Source: Daphnia carinata (taxonomy: Eukaryota > Arthropoda > Branchiopoda > Diplostraca > Daphniidae). From it: a stretch of 64,000 nucleotides of DNA. Positions 61,876 to 64,000 of the stretch are shown piece after piece. The stretch is from the NCBI RefSeq assembly GCF_022539665.2, contig NC_081332.1, positions 62,001 through 126,000 on the forward strand. Direction: 5' to 3'. Numbering within the stretch: the stretch's first letter is position 1; each line of letters opens with the position of its first letter. Below the pieces are notes generated by a model. It did not search any database. It was not told where the DNA came from and saw only the letters and a program-made list of their open reading frames with translations. The translations under genes and the position numbers were made by a program.

Positions 61876-62298
61876 TTACAATTGGTCGTACCAATCGCGC
61901 CTTGGCCTTTTGTTAGCTGTGTTCCACAGCTCTGACGGCCAGTTGTATAGTGGCGGATGGCGTTTAGCTGGGTCTAGATCCAGAATTCTTTTCAAGGTGT
62001 AGACTGCGCTGCCCCAATCTTCAGCGAAGAGGTCGGCGTTAAGTCTTGTGGTGAGTATGTTGGTTTTCTCGTCGAGACGTCGCTCGTAGGTGCGATGGGC
62101 CTGATCCCACGAGTCTTGGCTAGTCTGGTCTGGGGATTGAGTTGTTTGGTTGACCCCCTCGGCCGTGTTTTCTGCCATTGGTTCCCAAAACGAGTCAGCA
62201 GTGGGCTCCGTTGTTGTCACCACTTCGTTAGCTTGCACCTCGTCACAAATCCCTTCGACGGTGACTTGTTCGTCTTGAACGGTCGTTTGCTTTTCCAT
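61876..62298 (-). CDS. Accessory ORF 1 of the retroelement (140 residues)
   Basis: ATG at 62298 (MEKQTTVQDE). The N-terminal half is acidic and Thr/Gln-rich. The core, W-x-x-A-x-x-x-L-K-x-ILDLD-x-A-x-RHPPL-x-x-W-x-x-E-x-W (residues about 93-128), matches accessory ORF 2. A basic tail (KRPRR) ends it. The start follows its own TATA box by 98 nt, and the 5' leader ends in CAAAGAAAG as in accessory ORF 2. The two ORFs are therefore paralogues that were duplicated with their promoters and diverged strongly outside the core. Function unknown. Confidence 0.7.
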   Translation of the reverse strand: MEKQTTVQDEQVTVEGICDEVQANEVVTTTEPTADSFWEPMAENTAEGVNQTTQSPDQTSQDSWDQAHRTYERRLDEKTNILTTRLNADLFAEDWGSAVYTLKRILDLDPAKRHPPLYNWPSELWNTANKRPRRDWYDQL

Positions 62299-62396
62299 CT
62301 TTCTTTGATGATGCTTTACGATGTGTAAAGAGTCTTGTCAGAGTTGTTACTATAACGAGATGTCGGAAAGATGTGGCGCTCTTCGATCTACTCGCT

Positions 62397-62404
62397 GTTT
62401 TATA
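62397..62404 (-). promoter_or_regulatory. TATA box of accessory ORF 1
   Basis: TATAAAAC on the minus strand, 98 nt before the ATG and below the pol stop at 62489. A separate transcript from this promoter would bypass the LTR. Confidence 0.6.
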
Positions 62405-62488
62405 CTTTCGAGTTTTTTTGTTTTTTTGTTTTTTTGTTTTTTCTCTGAAAAGCGATCAACAGAATTGCATGCGGATGAGTTATCAGAT

Positions 62489-63962
62489 TTAATCTCTGAA
62501 ACGCATTGGCAATTGTCTATTTCTTTGCGGGCGTCCGGTTGCGTTTTGTGGTATCGTTGTTGCTGATGGAACGACATCAGACGCTATCTGCTGCGTTTCA
62601 TAATTATCCTTGGAATCATCTTCGGCAATTGGTGTGAGATTGAGGTGATTGCCAAATCCCAGCCTCGTTGTTTCTAACTCCACGGTGTCTGACACCATGT
62701 CTTCAGTTTCCACTGTTTCGGATTCCATATTTTCCACATCCACGCTATCTGGATGCTCTTTTTCTGGTTCCACATTTCCTACTTCGCTTGTTTCTTGTTC
62801 CAGTTGTTCCTCACTTTCCATTGTTTGGGTCGAGATCGATTTACGGAATCGATTCTCGAATGTTGAAGGCGACTCGATAGGGGGACAATGTTCATCTTTC
62901 CATAACATTGTTTCATATAGGGGTTTTAAACGGTTAACGTGCGTACGTGTGCATATATATGAATTGTCGGCTATGTCGACAGTATTATTGGAATATACTT
63001 TTACAATTCTATAAGGGCCTTTATATTTGGAAGTAAATTTCCTACTATCGCCCTCTTTTACAAATCTAATATCTAATAAGACTCTATCTCCTACCAAATA
63101 TTGTTTTACTTTCGCCCTTTTATTATATTGCTCCCTTTGACGTTTTCTGGCTTTTTCGCTCTCCTCACGGACGCGTTGGAAACTATAGCGCAAGCGTTCG
63201 GCTAAGTTACCTACGTAATCCGATGCGGATATAAATGTTTTTGGGGAAGCGTCAAGAAATTCATTGATCGGTAAATTAGGGTCTCTACCGTGTAATAAGT
63301 AATAAGGGGTGTCCAGCGTAGAAGAATGGACAGAACTACGATAAGCAAACAAAACATCATCCATGTTCACCGTCTTTTAATTCTTTCCTCAACATTGTTG
63401 TTAATGTTCTATTGAACCTTTCGGTTTCTCCGTTACTAGCTGGATTATAAGAAGTCGTTAGTCGTTGATCAATTTTCAATTTTTTACAAAAGTAACGGAA
63501 TAATTTCGACGTGAAATTAGTTCCGCGGTCTGAAAGAATAGCTTTAGGCATACCGTGTCTAACTATTATTGTTTTGTACACACATTCTGCTGTTGTCTGC
63601 GCAGTCTGATCCTTTAAAGCAACAGCTTCTACCCATCGGCTAAAATAATCTGTGATAACTAAAATGTAACTGTTTCCATTGGGCGAAGCTGGTGTGATAG
63701 GGCCTAGAAAATCCATGCCTATAACTTGAAAAGGGGCCTTTGCAATTTCATGAGGATGCAATAATGCTCTGTAATTTGACGAAGTGTTGGCAATGCATAC
63801 CTCACAAGCTTGACAATATTCTTTTATGTCTTTCCTCATATTTGGCCAATAATAATGATTCTTTACTTTTAAATAGGTTTTATAAAAGGCTAAATGTCCA
63901 CTCATCGGTGCATCATGTAGTTCTTTGAGCACTAGATGACGTAACGATGTAGGTAAGACCAA
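62489..63962 (-). pseudogene. Metaviridae integrase, C-terminal end of pol, frameshifted
   Basis: 63962-63357 encodes the H2C2 zinc-binding part (LHDAPMSGH ... CQACEVC) and the catalytic core with D (IGMDFLGP), D (SDRGTNF) and E (NGETERFN), the retroviral DDE triad. A one-base shift near 63360 moves to 63370-62489, which continues with DVLFAYRSSVHSSTLDTP, a GPY/F-type module (YKGPYRIVKVY) and a long acidic Glu/Val-rich tail ending at 62489. The upstream frame continues beyond the window. Without the shift the protein would be a normal integrase. The shift may be a sequencing error or inactivation. Confidence 0.85.
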
Positions 63963-64000
63963 CTGATGGTGAGTTTCGTTTCTTTTGCTATCAGAAGATG

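Larger units (their letters stand above)
56316..64000 (-). mobile_element. Ty3/Gypsy-like element with envelope and accessory genes, 3' part
   Basis: Minus-strand order is integrase (63962-62489), accessory ORF 1 (62298-61876), accessory ORF 2 (60773-60336), envelope-like gene (58888-57145) and 3' LTR (57124-56316). Gag, protease, reverse transcriptase and the 5' LTR would lie beyond 64000. Long spacers (about 1.1 and 1.4 kb) around accessory ORF 2 are unusual for the group. Confidence 0.8.

Overview
The window looks like nuclear DNA of an arthropod, most likely a branchiopod crustacean such as Daphnia. Introns are short (about 60-90 nt) with canonical GT/AG ends. The sequence is AT-rich, and the gene content is animal: a collagen prolyl 4-hydroxylase alpha subunit, a chymotrypsin-like protease, a PAN/apple-like exon, a DOCK-like SH3 exon, a P-type transposon and an envelope-bearing Metaviridae retroelement. 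The genus is inferred from family content, not shown directly.

Layout. (1) 1-3480: the edge of a minus-strand gene (one SH3-like exon at 199-285), then non-coding DNA. (2) 3481-14815 and about 21772-34560 are two copies, in direct orientation, of one segmental duplication. Each carries a three-exon minus-strand gene for a giant (about 2,330 residue) SecA-like ATPase and about 4-5 kb of upstream repeat-rich DNA. Both genes are fully open. The second copy has an extra 1.4-kb module duplicated in tandem. (3) 14990-16040 continues copy 1. Its partner lies at 43535-44515, so about 9 kb now separates the two parts of copy 2. That 9 kb includes a 3,744-bp P-type transposon (35263-39006, 100-bp inverted repeats, 8-bp target duplication CCCAAAAC), a decayed gene with two HEPN-like repeats and two tRNA-derived SINE-like sequences. 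(4) 18388-20690: a broken serine protease and a PAN-like exon between the two SecA-like genes.

(5) 44633-51243 is an enormous palindrome (about 3.25-kb arms, about 38-nt spacer). Its ends are arrays built on GAAAAAGGCCC and it is flanked by TATGATAA on both sides, as expected for a foldback-type transposon. It contains decayed spliced gene-like modules. It lies immediately upstream of (6) a plus-strand prolyl 4-hydroxylase alpha gene (51547-53851), whose signal-peptide exon is not evident in frame.

(7) 56316-64000, minus strand, is the 3' part of a Ty3/Gypsy-like element: integrase, then two small paralogous accessory ORFs, a frameshifted envelope-like gene and a 3' LTR. Each accessory ORF has its own TATA box at nearly the same distance from the ATG. 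The 5' part lies beyond the window. The accessory gene pair, the foldback palindrome and the duplicated SecA-like ATPases are the most unusual content. Several genes carry single-base frameshifts, often at homopolymers. These may be real decay or assembly error, and cannot be told apart here.
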